From an uncultured Telmatospirillum sp. (GTDB lineage: Bacteria; Pseudomonadota; Alphaproteobacteria; Rhodospirillales; Magnetospirillaceae), in the NCBI GenBank assembly GCA_903858635.1, contig CAIOJO010000070.1, positions 1-40,387 of the forward strand: a DNA stretch of 40,387 nt. The letters run 5' to 3'. The position numbers and the translations under genes are program-made. The notes below the pieces were generated by a model. That model had not been told where the DNA came from. It saw only the letters and a list, made by a program, of their open reading frames with translations, and ran no database searches. This document shows, piece by piece, positions 32,042 to 40,387 of this stretch; position 1 is the first letter of the stretch; each line of letters begins with the position of its first letter.

Positions 32042-33012
32042 CTACTGCATGGTGGCGACGGCGGCCAGGCAGCCGTTGCGGAAGTCGCGCGGGCTGGTGT
32101 CGTAGTGTTCGCGGAACACCCGGGCGAAATGGGTGGCGTTGTTGAACCCCCAGCTGAAGGCGATCTCGGTGATGGTGTGCTTCTTCCACAGGGGGTCGGA
32201 GAACTGCTTGACGCATTGCTCGAGGCGGCGGCGCAGGATGTAGTTGCACACCGTTTCGTCCTGGTTGGCGAACAGCATGTGCAGGTAGCGGGGCGAAATG
32301 CCGAAGGCCGCGGCGGTGGATCGCGCCGTCAGTTCGGGATCGCGCAGATTGGCCTCGATGTAGCGCTTAATTTGGATCCGCCGGGATTCGGCAACGGCTG
32401 ATTCGCTGGTCTTCCTGCCGTTGGCCATCAACCAGCTGGTCGCCACCATGTCGAGGATGCTGTTGGACACCCGGTTGCGCATGTCGGGGTCGATGCCCTC
32501 CTTGGCATGGGTCCACAGGCTACCTAGAGCATGGTCGAGGTGACGCTTGAAAAGCCCTGCTTACCGGACAGCTTGGTGCAGATCGCCTGTTCCGGCGTCG
32601 GCAGATACTGTTTGAGCTCGGCGGCGGGCACCGAGAGGACCAGCGTCGTGGTCGCTTCGCCCAGATGGATGGTGAACGGCAGAGAGGTATCGCAGAAGGT
32701 GAAGTCGCCTTCCTCCAGCTCGACCTCCTTGCCGTCCTGGGATACCGCGAAACGACCCCGGACATGCAATTGAATGAAGAACTTGCGTTCCGTCGAGCGG
32801 GATGCGTGGCTGACCTGATGGACGATGCTGGCCGCTCCGGACACCACATGGGCCAAGGCGATACGACCCAGATTGAGGCAGCTGATATCCGCATCGAAGG
32901 CCGAATAGTCGAAAGGCCGGGCCTCGAGCGGGGTGAAGACGGAACTGACCGCGTCATTCCAATACGACACTTTTGCCTTGGCGGGCAGATCTCGGGTAGA
33001 ATAAGTCAGCAT
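32042..33012 (-). pseudogene. AraC-family transcriptional regulator, frameshifted
   Basis: Two adjacent reading frames make up one regulator. From the ATG at 33012 (after GGGAG) runs an AraC-binding-like sensor domain (LTYSTRDLPAKAKVSYWNDAV ... TKLSGKQGFSSVTSTML) ending at a TAG at 32526-32524. The other frame continues as GSLWTHAKEGIDPDMRNRVS and a complete AraC DNA-binding domain with two helix-turn-helix parts (AAFGISPRYLHMLF; ITEIAFSWGFNNATHFARVFREHY), ending at 32042. At the junction the minus strand reads ATG CTCTA GGT AGC. Removing one CT gives an open frame MLGSLW, so a two-base duplication is the simplest cause. A free DNA-binding domain could still be made from the ATG at 32482. FeaR/PegR-type regulators of alcohol or aldehyde use share this layout. 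Confidence 0.85.
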
Positions 33013-33358
33013 GGAGTTCTCCCAGAAGTAGTCTTTTTGTTTTGCTGTGATTATTCTAATAAGCAATAAGGGAACTTTTCAGCGCTTCGACAACACCTCA
33101 GGCAAAAAGGAAGGAAACGGGGCATCCACCGATGCTGCGGCCCGACTCTTCACGGTCGGCGCGCCTGGTTCATAGACCATTGCAAGAGCGTACGGATTGC
33201 CCTTCAACCGAAACGCTACACGGGCAGCCGAGCCGGTGTCAAGCCGAGCTGTCCCGGGGCAGCGGTTCTCATTATGGCGTTGATGGGCAATGGTCGGACG
33301 TCAAAGGGCGCCCTGAGGCGGGATCGACTTTTTCAACGGACAGCGAGCAGTGATGCGG
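33013..33358. other. intergenic region, promoter of the AraC-type gene
   Basis: The first 70 bases (33020-33080) are AT-rich and suit a leftward promoter for the regulator. The remainder up to the GAF gene stop is G+C-rich with no family-bearing frame. No insertion sequence ends or terminator could be supported. Confidence 0.4.
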
Positions 33359-33955
33359 TCAGGCGGCCGAAGCCTGGCTGAAGAAAATACGGAGCTCGAG
33401 GGCCAAGGCGACCTGGGCCGCCAATGCTTCCACCAATGTCGTCGCCTTTTGGGGAAAGATCGCAACTTTGCCGGAGGGACGGCGCGCGTTGACCAATTGC
33501 ATCGCCCCGAGCACTTCGCCCAGAGGCGTGCGGATCGGCACGGTGAGGAAGGATGCCGAACGATAGCCGGTCTCGGCGTCGAAGGCCTTCGGTCCCGAGA
33601 AGTCGAATCGCTGGCTGTCGTAGACATCGGCGATGTTGGCCGACCGGCCGGTCAGGACGACATGGGTCGAGACATTGTCGTGGTTCGGTCGGCCGCTCCG
33701 GTCATAGAGGGGAAGGGGGGCAAAGACGATCGGATTGCCGGTGGTCCCGCCCAATGCCGTGCCCAAGGCATCGTTGTAGAAGATCTCGAAACGGAGTTCG
33801 TTCTTCGCCGGGTTCAATAGATAGAGGGTGGCGCCGTCGGCATTGGTGAGTTCCTTGGCGGCCAGCAAGGCCAGCTCGATGAATTCGGCGTGGCTGGGAT
33901 CACCACGCGGCCTGCCGGCTGCTGCGCTATCAATGACGGAGAAACTTCGGTTCAT
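33359..33955 (-). CDS. stand-alone GAF-domain protein
   Basis: The 198-residue protein is one GAF domain: ELALLAAKELTNADGATLYLLN, VVLTGRSANIADVYDSQRFDFSG, SASFLTVPIRTPLGEVLGAMQLVNAR, ending in the helix TTLVEALAAQVALALE. GAF domains bind cyclic nucleotides, haem or other small ligands, and this form is usually followed by an HD-GYP, SpoIIE or kinase output domain. Here the frame stops at 33359 with no output domain and none is visible downstream. It is thus either a true single-domain sensor or a truncated relative. The upstream region is AT-rich and probably carries its promoter. Confidence 0.8.
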   Translation of the reverse strand: MNRSFSVIDSAAAGRPRGDPSHAEFIELALLAAKELTNADGATLYLLNPAKNELRFEIFYNDALGTALGGTTGNPIVFAPLPLYDRSGRPNHDNVSTHVVLTGRSANIADVYDSQRFDFSGPKAFDAETGYRSASFLTVPIRTPLGEVLGAMQLVNARRPSGKVAIFPQKATTLVEALAAQVALALELRIFFSQASAA

Positions 33956-34214
33956 GGCGCGATTCCCGCAAGGGTCAACCGACGTCGGGCGCCGCCCGTC
34001 TTGTGACCGGCCGGGCGAAAATGCCGGCCGAGTGGTGGTGCCATGGGATAATATTTATGACGCTTTGCCTAGACCGTCAAGTCGTTGTCCAATTAATTGG
34101 CGAGATGATCGCGATAACTTGCGTCTATCCTGAAGTATATAAAGCGGTTCACATGATTATGTCATTTGTAACATGGCGCCGCGACTCTGGTCGCCCGTCG
34201 CGCCGGCGGCCCTT

Positions 34215-35699
34215 TCAGAAATCTCCCCGCACCCTTGCCACGGCCCGGCGCCAGCCGACCAACAGCGCGTCGCTCGGTTCCTCCGCCAGCCGGGGCAGGA
34301 ACAGGGCCTCCTGCTCCCAACAGGCCGCCACATCCTCCAGCGAGGCGAACAGGCCCGCGTTGAGTCCCGCCAGGAAGGCCGCGCCCAGCGCCGTGGTCTC
34401 GGTGATCAGCGGGCGTTGGACAGGAACCCCCAGCAAATCGGCCAGGAACTGCATTAACCAGCCGTTCTCGACCATGCCGCCATCGACCCGCAAGGCCTGG
34501 ATGTCGGCCGCCCCATCCGCCACCATGGCGGCCAGCAGGTCGGCGGTCTGGTAGCACACGGCCTCGAGCGCCGCGCGGACGATCTCGGCGATACCGGTGG
34601 CGCGGGTCAAGCCGAAGATGGCACCCCGCGCTTCGGGATCCCAATAGGGAGCACCCAGCCCGGTAAAGGCCGGCACCAGATAGACCCCAGCATTATGGCC
34701 AAGGCCTGCCGCCAGGCCTTCGCTCTCACCGGCGGTGGTGATCAGTTTCAGCCCGTCGCGCAGCCATTGCACGGCCGCGCCGGCGACGAAGATGCTGCCT
34801 TCCAGCGCATAGGTGGGAACGCCTTGCAGGCGATAGGCCAGGGTCGTCAACAGACGGTGGCGCGACGCCAACGGCCGGTCGCCGGTGTTCATCAGCATGA
34901 AGCAACCGGTGCCGTAGGTGCTCTTGACCATGCCCGGGGCGAAGCAGGCCTGGCCGACGGTGGCGGCCTGCTGGTCGCCGGCCATCCCGCCGATGGCGAT
35001 CGGGCGGAGCAACAGGCCTGCTGCCGTCATGCCGAAATCGGCAGAATTGTCCCGCACCTCGGGCAGCACCGCCGGCGGGATGCGGAACAGCGCCAGCAAT
35101 TCGTCGTCCCAGCGCTGGCGATGGATGTCGAACAGCAGGGTCCGGGCTGCGTTGGTGGCGTCGGTGGCGTGCACGGCGCCGCCGGTCAGCCGCCACAACA
35201 GGAAGCTGTCGATGGTGCCGAATGCCAGATCTCCCCGCTCGGCGGCGATCCGTGCGCCGTCCACATGGTCGAGCAGCCAGGCAATCTTGCTGGCCGAGAA
35301 ATAGGGGTCGAGCAGCAGGCCGGTCCGCTCCTGGACCAACAGTTCGCCACCGGCCTCGATCAGGCTGCGGCAATGGGCGGCGGTGCGACGATCCTGCCAG
35401 ACGATGGCCGGAGCGATGGCGCGGCCGCTGCCGCGGTCCCACAGCACGGTGGTCTCGCGCTGATTGGTGATGCCGATGGAGATCACCCGCCAGGCGTTGG
35501 CCTCGGCCACCGCCATGACCTCGCGGGTGAGATCGAGGACCGAGCGCCAGATCTCCTCGGGATCGTGTTCGACCCAGCCGTCGGCCGGATAATGCTGGGT
35601 CAGTTCGCGCTGCGCCTTGGCCAACGGCCGGCCGGCCCGGCCGAACAGCATGGCCCGGGTGCTGCTGGTACCCTGATCGATGGCGAGGACGCAATCCAT
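34215..35699 (-). CDS. glpK: glycerol kinase
   Basis: The 494-residue FGGY-family kinase phosphorylates glycerol to glycerol 3-phosphate. The N-terminus [19 protein letters not shown] is the ATP phosphate loop. [40 protein letters not shown] and [16 protein letters not shown] are GlpK hallmarks, and [20 protein letters not shown] is the C-terminal signature. Length is normal. An AGGA precedes the ATG at 35699. No glpD, glpF or glpR lies beside it, so it appears to be a single transcription unit in this window. Confidence 0.96.
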   Translation of the reverse strand: MDCVLAIDQGTSSTRAMLFGRAGRPLAKAQRELTQHYPADGWVEHDPEEIWRSVLDLTREVMAVAEANAWRVISIGITNQRETTVLWDRGSGRAIAPAIVWQDRRTAAHCRSLIEAGGELLVQERTGLLLDPYFSASKIAWLLDHVDGARIAAERGDLAFGTIDSFLLWRLTGGAVHATDATNAARTLLFDIHRQRWDDELLALFRIPPAVLPEVRDNSADFGMTAAGLLLRPIAIGGMAGDQQAATVGQACFAPGMVKSTYGTGCFMLMNTGDRPLASRHRLLTTLAYRLQGVPTYALEGSIFVAGAAVQWLRDGLKLITTAGESEGLAAGLGHNAGVYLVPAFTGLGAPYWDPEARGAIFGLTRATGIAEIVRAALEAVCYQTADLLAAMVADGAADIQALRVDGGMVENGWLMQFLADLLGVPVQRPLITETTALGAAFLAGLNAGLFASLEDVAACWEQEALFLPRLAEEPSDALLVGWRRAVARVRGDF

Positions 35700-35854
35700 G
35701 GCGTTGTTCCTGCTGGGCGGGTGGGGGCTAATCCTAGCGTCGGGCGAAGGCCGAGGTCGAGGGCGTGGTACGTTGCGGGCTAGGCACGATTCGGGGCCTG
35801 GCCATTGCGATTCACGTCGCGGTCCCTACCTGCCTCCCAGAAAGGGACTGGCCA

Positions 35855-36841
35855 ATGGCGGCACCGTTCTTCTTGTGGCGTACCCGTTCGTTGCGGGACC
35901 TTCCGGTCGCGGTGAAGTCTGCGCTGACGTTGCTGCTCGTGGCGCTCTCCGCCTTGCTGCGCTGGTCGCTCGATGGCCTGGTCGGCCCCTTGCCATTTCT
36001 GTTGTTCTTTCCGGCCGTCGCCCTGGCGGCCTTCGCCTTCACCGGCGGCATGGGCTTTCTGGCGGCCGTATTGTCGACCGCGGTGGCAATCTACGCCTTT
36101 GTACCACCAACATTCGGAATCGTGGGGATCAGCCTCCAATGGTGGGTGGCCAGCGGCCTGTTCATCTTGCTGATGCTGGGGGCCGCCTGGCTGGTCGAGA
36201 CCTTGGTCGAGACCACCGAACTCTGCATGCGAGCGGAACGGCAGAAGTCGCAATTGCTGGCTGAACTGAACCACCGGACCAAGAACAATCTTCAGCTGCT
36301 GAGTTCGATCCTGTCGCTCCAGGCGCTGACCGCCAATGAAGAGGCCACCCGGCGCGCCTTCGAGGATGCGGTCGCCCGCATCGCGGTGATCGGTCGGCTG
36401 CACGCCACCCTTTACAACAGCGGCGAGTACGAGGCGGTAAGCCTGCGCGCCTTCCTCCAGGATCTGTGCGAGGGGCTGCAGGATTCGGTGGTCGGCCGGC
36501 GGCCGGTGACCATCGCCGTCGAGGGCGACGACTGGTCGGTCGATCTCGAACACGCCATTCCCCTCGGGCTGCTGGTCAACGAATTGGTGACCAATGCCCT
36601 CAAACATGCCTTTCCCGACGACCGGGTGGGCACCATCCTGGTCAGCGCCACCCGCAGCGGCGATCAGGCGAGGCTGGTGGTGGCCGACGACGGCATCGGC
36701 TTTCGGCAGGAACAGGTCGGCCGGCCCGGTCTCGGCAGCAAGCTGCTGCCGATCCTCAGCAGTCAATTGGGCGGCCGGTTGGAGACCTCGGGCGAGCAGG
36801 GGACCCGCGCCGAACTGAGCTTCCCCGCGCAGGCGGCGTGA
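35855..36841 (+). CDS. membrane sensor histidine kinase, DUF4118-HisKA_2-HATPase
   Basis: The 328-residue protein has four membrane helices at about residues 18-115 in a DUF4118-like module. A HisKA_2 dimerisation domain follows with ELNHRTKNNLQLLSSILSLQ (about H140), then a HATPase domain with LVNELVTNALKHAFP and DDGIGF. This class is common in alphaproteobacteria and often feeds the PhyR general-stress pathway or blue-light responses. No PAS or LOV domain and no regulator neighbour is present. The ATG at 35855 follows AAAGGGA; an in-frame start 30 codons earlier is not supported. It diverges from glpK. Confidence 0.88.
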   Translation: MAAPFFLWRTRSLRDLPVAVKSALTLLLVALSALLRWSLDGLVGPLPFLLFFPAVALAAFAFTGGMGFLAAVLSTAVAIYAFVPPTFGIVGISLQWWVASGLFILLMLGAAWLVETLVETTELCMRAERQKSQLLAELNHRTKNNLQLLSSILSLQALTANEEATRRAFEDAVARIAVIGRLHATLYNSGEYEAVSLRAFLQDLCEGLQDSVVGRRPVTIAVEGDDWSVDLEHAIPLGLLVNELVTNALKHAFPDDRVGTILVSATRSGDQARLVVADDGIGFRQEQVGRPGLGSKLLPILSSQLGGRLETSGEQGTRAELSFPAQAA

Positions 36842-36843
36842 CT

Positions 36844-36887
36844 CGGGCCGCCGGCCCGGCGCTTTCCGGCCCCTGGTCAGGCCAGGG
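36844..36887. terminator. paired short hairpins between convergent genes
   Basis: CGGGCC-GCC-GGCCCG at 36844-36858 and CCCTGG-TCAGG-CCAGGG at 36871-36887 lie in the 35-base gap and first codons between the kinase and the FAH-family gene. They could end transcription from both sides. No T-rich tails are seen, so the call is tentative. Confidence 0.35.
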
Positions 36888-37908
36888 TGAACCTCAGTGT
36901 GCCCAGCTTCTCGATGCGGCTCTCGATCCGGTCGCCGGCCTTCAGCCAGACCTGTTGGTCCTTGGGCTTGCCGACGATCACCCCATGCGGCGTTCCGGTG
37001 AAGATGATGTCGCCCGGGGCGAGCGTCCAATGCTTCGAAATATAGGCGACGATCTGATAGCAATTGAAGATGAAGTCATCGGTCTTCCAGGACTGCCGCA
37101 CCTCGCCATTGACGTAGGTCTCGAGCTTCAGGTTGTGCGGATCGCCCACCAGGTCGGCCGATACGAAGTAAGGGCCGATCGGGGCGAAATCGTCGAGGGT
37201 CTTGCCGATCATCCACTGGCCGCCGGTTTCCAATTGCAGGTCGCGGGCCGAGAAATCATGCGAGGTGCAGTAGCCCGCGATGTATTTCGGCGCGTCGGCC
37301 TCCGATACGTCACGCGCGGTCTTGCCGATGACGATGAGGAGCTCCGTCTCATAGTCCATCTTGTAGGATATTTCTTTCGGCGGCAGCTTGATGGTGCAGT
37401 TGTGTGCCGCCAGAGAGTTATTGTATTTGTTGAATAGGACCGGCTGTTTCGGTATCGGCATGTTCACTTCTTGCGCGTGCCGCTTGTAGTTGAGGCCGAC
37501 ACACATGATTTTCCCGGGGTTCTTGAACAGCCGGCCATAGGTGATACCCGACTCCGGGACGATCGCCGGCTTCGCCGTGGGCGACGACCTGGCCTCGGCG
37601 ATCAGCGCAGCGAGCCTGACGGCGCTGCCATCCTGCAGCAGCTGGTCGAGGGTCAGCGGCGCGCCGATGCCAAGCAGCTTGGCGGCGTGGCGCACATCGA
37701 TCACCGCATCGCCGTCCTTCACGCCCAAGGTCTCGCTGCCGTCCCGGTGGCGGATGGACAGCAGGGTGACGTTGGTGGGCATTTGGTGGGGCTCGCTGTT
37801 CTTCCCTGACAATGCACTCTCCTTGGCGATAACACCGGCGGGTGACACAACCGCCGCACCGACCGCACCGACACCGACGGTCCTCATCAATGAGCGTCGC
37901 GAAATCAT
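36877..37908 (-). CDS. fumarylacetoacetate hydrolase (FAH) family protein with Tat-type signal
   Basis: The 343-residue protein carries SRRSLMRTVGVGAVGAAVVSP at its N-terminus, a twin-arginine export signal with cleavage around residue 25-30. The FAH fold follows: KIMCVGLNYKRHAQE, the metal ligands in MDYETELLIVIG (E187, E189) and the SHDFSARDLQ aspartate (about D218), then GDIIFTGTPHGV. FAH-family enzymes hydrolyse or decarboxylate beta-diketo or hydroxy-keto acids and are normally cytoplasmic. Export to the periplasm would be unusual. An internal start at the methionine near residue 43 (MPTNVTLLSIRHRDG) would give the ordinary cytoplasmic form. Confidence 0.88.
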   Translation of the reverse strand: MISRRSLMRTVGVGAVGAAVVSPAGVIAKESALSGKNSEPHQMPTNVTLLSIRHRDGSETLGVKDGDAVIDVRHAAKLLGIGAPLTLDQLLQDGSAVRLAALIAEARSSPTAKPAIVPESGITYGRLFKNPGKIMCVGLNYKRHAQEVNMPIPKQPVLFNKYNNSLAAHNCTIKLPPKEISYKMDYETELLIVIGKTARDVSEADAPKYIAGYCTSHDFSARDLQLETGGQWMIGKTLDDFAPIGPYFVSADLVGDPHNLKLETYVNGEVRQSWKTDDFIFNCYQIVAYISKHWTLAPGDIIFTGTPHGVIVGKPKDQQVWLKAGDRIESRIEKLGTLRFTLA

Positions 37909-38138
37909 GGTTCGCTCCCTGTCTTTATTGGGGTTTGGCCAATCGGTCGATGCTCTTGGCGATCGACGACGGCAGCCCGATTACGCTACGCCTCGACCAT
38001 GGCCCCGTCTACCTGAGCGCGAGTATAGGGAGGGCGAGGATTCCGTCATCCGAACCTGCTCGCCCCGCATGATACTTGACCGTTCCGTCGACTCGGTGAA
38101 AGCTGATGACGTGACGATAGGAATTAGGAAGATGCGCT

Positions 38139-38687
38139 GTGGCTGAAGATGAAGAAGACTTTGACGATGATGGCCAATCATCAAACGATGATGAGTCAGC
38201 GGGTCCGACATCTGCACTACGAAATCAAAAAATAAAGAAACTTCTCATATTTGTTATTGCCCCGGTATTTCTGCTATTGGTTGCGTTGGCGGGGGTGTTT
38301 TTTTCTGGTCTCGCCGACCCACTTTTAAAAATGGCGAAAAGCGAGAAAGCCCCAGCTAATGGAAAACTGAAAGTATCTGAGGGGCCAGCCTTTTATGACC
38401 TACCCGAGATCATGGTGAACCTCAACGTGCGGGGACCAACCCAACACTATCTGAAAACCCATATCTCTCTGGAACTGAGTAATCCGCTCGACATTTTCGT
38501 CATTGATGCGGTGGCGCCACACATTAATAACGATCTGGCAATTTATTTGCGCGAACTGGACGCAAGAGATTTTCAAGGATCGAGCGGCATCGCCAGAATA
38601 CGTGAAGCATTGCTATTCCGCGTCAATAACATTTTGAAGCCAGTGAAAGTCGATGGCGTCTTGTTCAAAGATATTCTTTACCAGTAA
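38139..38687 (+). CDS. fliL: FliL-family flagellar basal-body protein
   Basis: The 182-residue protein begins at a GTG behind AGGAAG. It has an acidic cytoplasmic tail (AEDEEDFDDDGQ), one membrane helix at about residues 35-57 (LLIFVIAPVFLLLVALAGVFF) and the periplasmic FliL domain: FYDLPEIMVNLNVRGPTQHYLKTHISLEL, HINNDLAIYLRELD, and the C-terminal VDGVLFKDILYQ. FliL binds the stator and supports motor torque. No other flagellar gene is near, and the region is visibly AT-richer than its neighbours, suggesting a separate origin or a second flagellar system elsewhere. Confidence 0.88.
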   Translation: MAEDEEDFDDDGQSSNDDESAGPTSALRNQKIKKLLIFVIAPVFLLLVALAGVFFSGLADPLLKMAKSEKAPANGKLKVSEGPAFYDLPEIMVNLNVRGPTQHYLKTHISLELSNPLDIFVIDAVAPHINNDLAIYLRELDARDFQGSSGIARIREALLFRVNNILKPVKVDGVLFKDILYQ

Positions 38688-38721
38688 ATTAAATGCGCTT
38701 TGTCCCGCTAATATGTTCATT

Positions 38722-38743
38722 GCCTGTTCGGGCTGAAACAGGC
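38722..38743. other. short hairpin after fliL
   Basis: GCCTGTT and AACAGGC form a perfect seven-base stem with an eight-base loop, 35 bases after the fliL stop and before the convergent POT gene end. It may contribute to termination; no T run follows. Confidence 0.3.
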
Positions 38744-38829
38744 GGCCCTGAACGCGCCATCCATTGGAGTCGAATCGATTCCTGCGGTCACCTCCGCATC
38801 CGGCCAATCCTATAACGTGAACGTCGTCG

Positions 38830-40284
38830 TCAACTTTGTTCCTCAGGGAGGCGGTGGTCGCCGGGGGCACCGCCCGGCGGTCCTTCGAGCAGGGGCCGCA
38901 ACGGGGCGTCGAACAGTCGGATGAGGCCGCCGGCCAAGGCGGAGATGGCGGCGATCATCAGGAAGAAGGTGACCTTGTCCATGCCGCTCCACAGGCTGCC
39001 CAGCCAGCCGGCCAGGAAATTGCCGAGGAACGAGGCGATGAACCACACCCCCATCATCATCGACAGGATCGATCGTGGCGCGGCTTTCGACACCAGGGAC
39101 AAACCGATGGGCGACAGGTACAACTCGCCAATGGTGATGACGACGAAGTAGCCCAGCAGCCACAGCCAGCTTGCCTGGCCGGCGGCACCGGTGTGCCAGG
39201 CGGCCAGGGCCATCAGCAGGTTGGCCAGGGCCGGGCCGAAACAGCCCCAAGACATCTTGACGATGTCCGACGGTTCCCGCCCCCGTTTGGCCTGCCGGGC
39301 CCACCAGCCGATGACGGCCGGGGTGAAGGCGAAGATCATCAGCGGATTGAACGCTTGGAACCAGGTGGTGGGTATTTCCCAGCGACCGAAGGGCAGGGTG
39401 ATCGCACGGTCGGTGAAGCCGTCGGCCCACAAGGCGATGGTATTGCCTTGCTGCTCGTAGACGGCCCAGAACAAGGTGGTCAGCAGGCACAGGATGACCA
39501 AGGCGACGGTGGCCCGCCGCTCATCGCCGGTGAGGGGCGGTCGCTTGGCGATGACGCGGCGGGGCGGTGCTTCGGGCGGCAGGTGGCGCTGTCCCGCCAG
39601 ATAGATCGCCAGTCCGATCAGCATGCCGACCCCGGCAGCGCCGAAACCCAGGTCCCAGCCGAGAGTCTCGCCCAGGGTTCCGCAGACCAGCGGCGAGAAG
39701 AAGGCGCCGATGTTGATGCCGACATAGAAAATGGAATAGGCCCGGTCGCGCCGTTCGTCACCCGGCGGGTAAAGCCCTCCCACCTGGGTCGATATGTTCG
39801 GTTTGAACGCGCCACTGCCCAGAATCAGGGCCAGCAGAGCAAACAGGAACAGGGGTTTGAATGCCATCATGAAATGGCCGATGGCCATCAGCACGGCGCC
39901 CAGGATGACGGTGCGCCGCCGCCCGAGGACGCGATCGGCCAGCCAGCCACCGGCGATCGGGGTCAAATAGACGAGGCCGGTATAGGTGCCGTAGATCTGC
40001 GAGGCCAGCGGCTGGATGCCAAGCGGTCCGAACAGATATTCGAACCCGGAGCGGAGAGTCGCGAAACCGAGCACCGCCGTCACCTGGTCCGGATGCAGCA
40101 GCGAGCGGACCATATAGAGCACCAGCAACGCCCGCATGCCGTAAAAGGAGAACCGCTCCCACATTTCGGTGGCGAACAGGAAGCCGAGGCCCTTGGGATG
40201 CCCGAGGACTTCGCCGCCGGCGGCATGGGGATGTGGTCCAGTCATGGCACCGGCAAGCGTAGCGCCGTTTGGCGCCGCCGTCAT
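38830..40284 (-). CDS. POT/PTR-family proton-coupled peptide transporter
   Basis: The 484-residue inner-membrane protein carries the POT hallmarks. The ExxER proton-coupling motif is in TEMWERFSFYGMRALLVLYM (E40, E43, R44). The PTR2 signatures are GGWLADRVLGRRRTVILGA and FYVGINIGAFFSPLVCGTLGE. ELYLSPIGLSLVSKAAPR lies in the C-terminal half. About 14 helices are expected. It imports di- and tripeptides. The start at 40284 is kept because GGGAG lies upstream; an ATG at 40245 is possible. A perfect inverted repeat lies just 15 bases before the start codon. Confidence 0.93.
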   Translation of the reverse strand: MTAAPNGATLAGAMTGPHPHAAGGEVLGHPKGLGFLFATEMWERFSFYGMRALLVLYMVRSLLHPDQVTAVLGFATLRSGFEYLFGPLGIQPLASQIYGTYTGLVYLTPIAGGWLADRVLGRRRTVILGAVLMAIGHFMMAFKPLFLFALLALILGSGAFKPNISTQVGGLYPPGDERRDRAYSIFYVGINIGAFFSPLVCGTLGETLGWDLGFGAAGVGMLIGLAIYLAGQRHLPPEAPPRRVIAKRPPLTGDERRATVALVILCLLTTLFWAVYEQQGNTIALWADGFTDRAITLPFGRWEIPTTWFQAFNPLMIFAFTPAVIGWWARQAKRGREPSDIVKMSWGCFGPALANLLMALAAWHTGAAGQASWLWLLGYFVVITIGELYLSPIGLSLVSKAAPRSILSMMMGVWFIASFLGNFLAGWLGSLWSGMDKVTFFLMIAAISALAGGLIRLFDAPLRPLLEGPPGGAPGDHRLPEEQS

Positions 40285-40299
40285 GCGACCGCTTGCTCC

Positions 40300-40347
40300 C
40301 TAGTGCTCTGACCCAAACGGAGGATTCCGTTTGGGTCAGAGCACTAG
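40300..40347. repeat. perfect 21-bp inverted repeat before the POT gene
   Basis: The left arm at 40300-40320 (starting CTAGTGCTCTGACCCAAA) is perfectly complementary to the right arm at 40327-40347, with a six-base spacer AGGATT. It sits immediately upstream of the POT gene, its edge overlapping the putative GGGAG ribosome site. It may be a terminator of a gene to the right, a transcript hairpin controlling translation, or a palindromic intergenic repeat. Confidence 0.9.
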
Positions 40348-40387
40348 CCTTTGCATTGCCCTCTGCCTTAGCGGGGCCTCCGGCCCC

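Noticed and set aside
33132-33353. A 73-codon plus-strand frame between the AraC-type and GAF genes
   Set aside because: No ribosome site, no family features, composition typical of chance frames.
38836-40311. A 491-codon plus-strand frame opposite the POT transporter
   Set aside because: The Q/G/E/D-rich translation has no motif, while the minus strand shows clear transporter signatures.

Overview
The window reads as a G+C-rich proteobacterial chromosome, most likely an alphaproteobacterium of the Rhodospirillales kind (inference). The grounds are strong codon bias towards G/C, ATGA-type gene overlaps, a flagellar FliL, GlpK, two-component kinases, ETF genes and palindromic intergenic repeats such as TTCGTCATTGCCGG. 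No rRNA, tRNA, CRISPR array, phage or transposase was seen.

Layout. (1) 121-1901, minus: a visibly AT-richer pair, a PhnW-like class V aminotransferase and a LicC/PntC-like nucleotidyltransferase, possibly for a phosphonate or other surface head-group. (2) 2326-11136, plus: a compact metabolic block of GMC alcohol oxidoreductase, aldehyde dehydrogenase, Tm-1-like (UPF0261) protein, biotin carboxyl carrier, biotin carboxylase, a pyruvate-carboxylase-type carboxyltransferase and a HAD phosphatase. (3) 11418-15450: a BON-domain periplasmic protein, a large Cache/PAS/PAS sensor kinase and a tandem universal stress protein. (4) 15662-17675, plus: E1 alpha and beta of a 2-oxo acid/acetoin dehydrogenase, with no E2 or E3. 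(5) 17872-27839, minus: one long unit whose transcription order is DUF1302 outer-membrane protein, DUF1329 protein, YCF48-like propeller, RND/MMPL transporter, FAD_binding_2 dehydrogenase, ETF beta, ETF alpha. (6) 28242-31915, plus: MDR oxidoreductase, ACMSD-like amidohydrolase, acyl-CoA ligase. (7) 32042-33012, minus: an AraC-type regulator broken by a frameshift. (8) 33359-40284: GAF protein, glycerol kinase, HisKA_2 kinase, Tat-exported FAH-family protein, an orphan AT-rich FliL, and a POT peptide transporter.

Blocks 2 and 4-7 together look like an accessory catabolic island for a hydrophobic alcohol, terpenoid, steroid-like or aromatic substrate. The envelope proteins and RND pump would handle the compound, the flavoprotein would pass electrons to ETF, the GMC and aldehyde dehydrogenases would oxidise an alcohol to an acid, and the CoA ligase and amidohydrolase would act on acyl-CoA intermediates. 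A three-subunit biotin enzyme would add CO2 to an unknown keto substrate. This is inference from families and neighbourhood; no substrate can be read from the sequence.

Gene gaps hold at least five different dyad-symmetric repeat types. One type has two clear copies, at 21046-21143 and 31950-32030.
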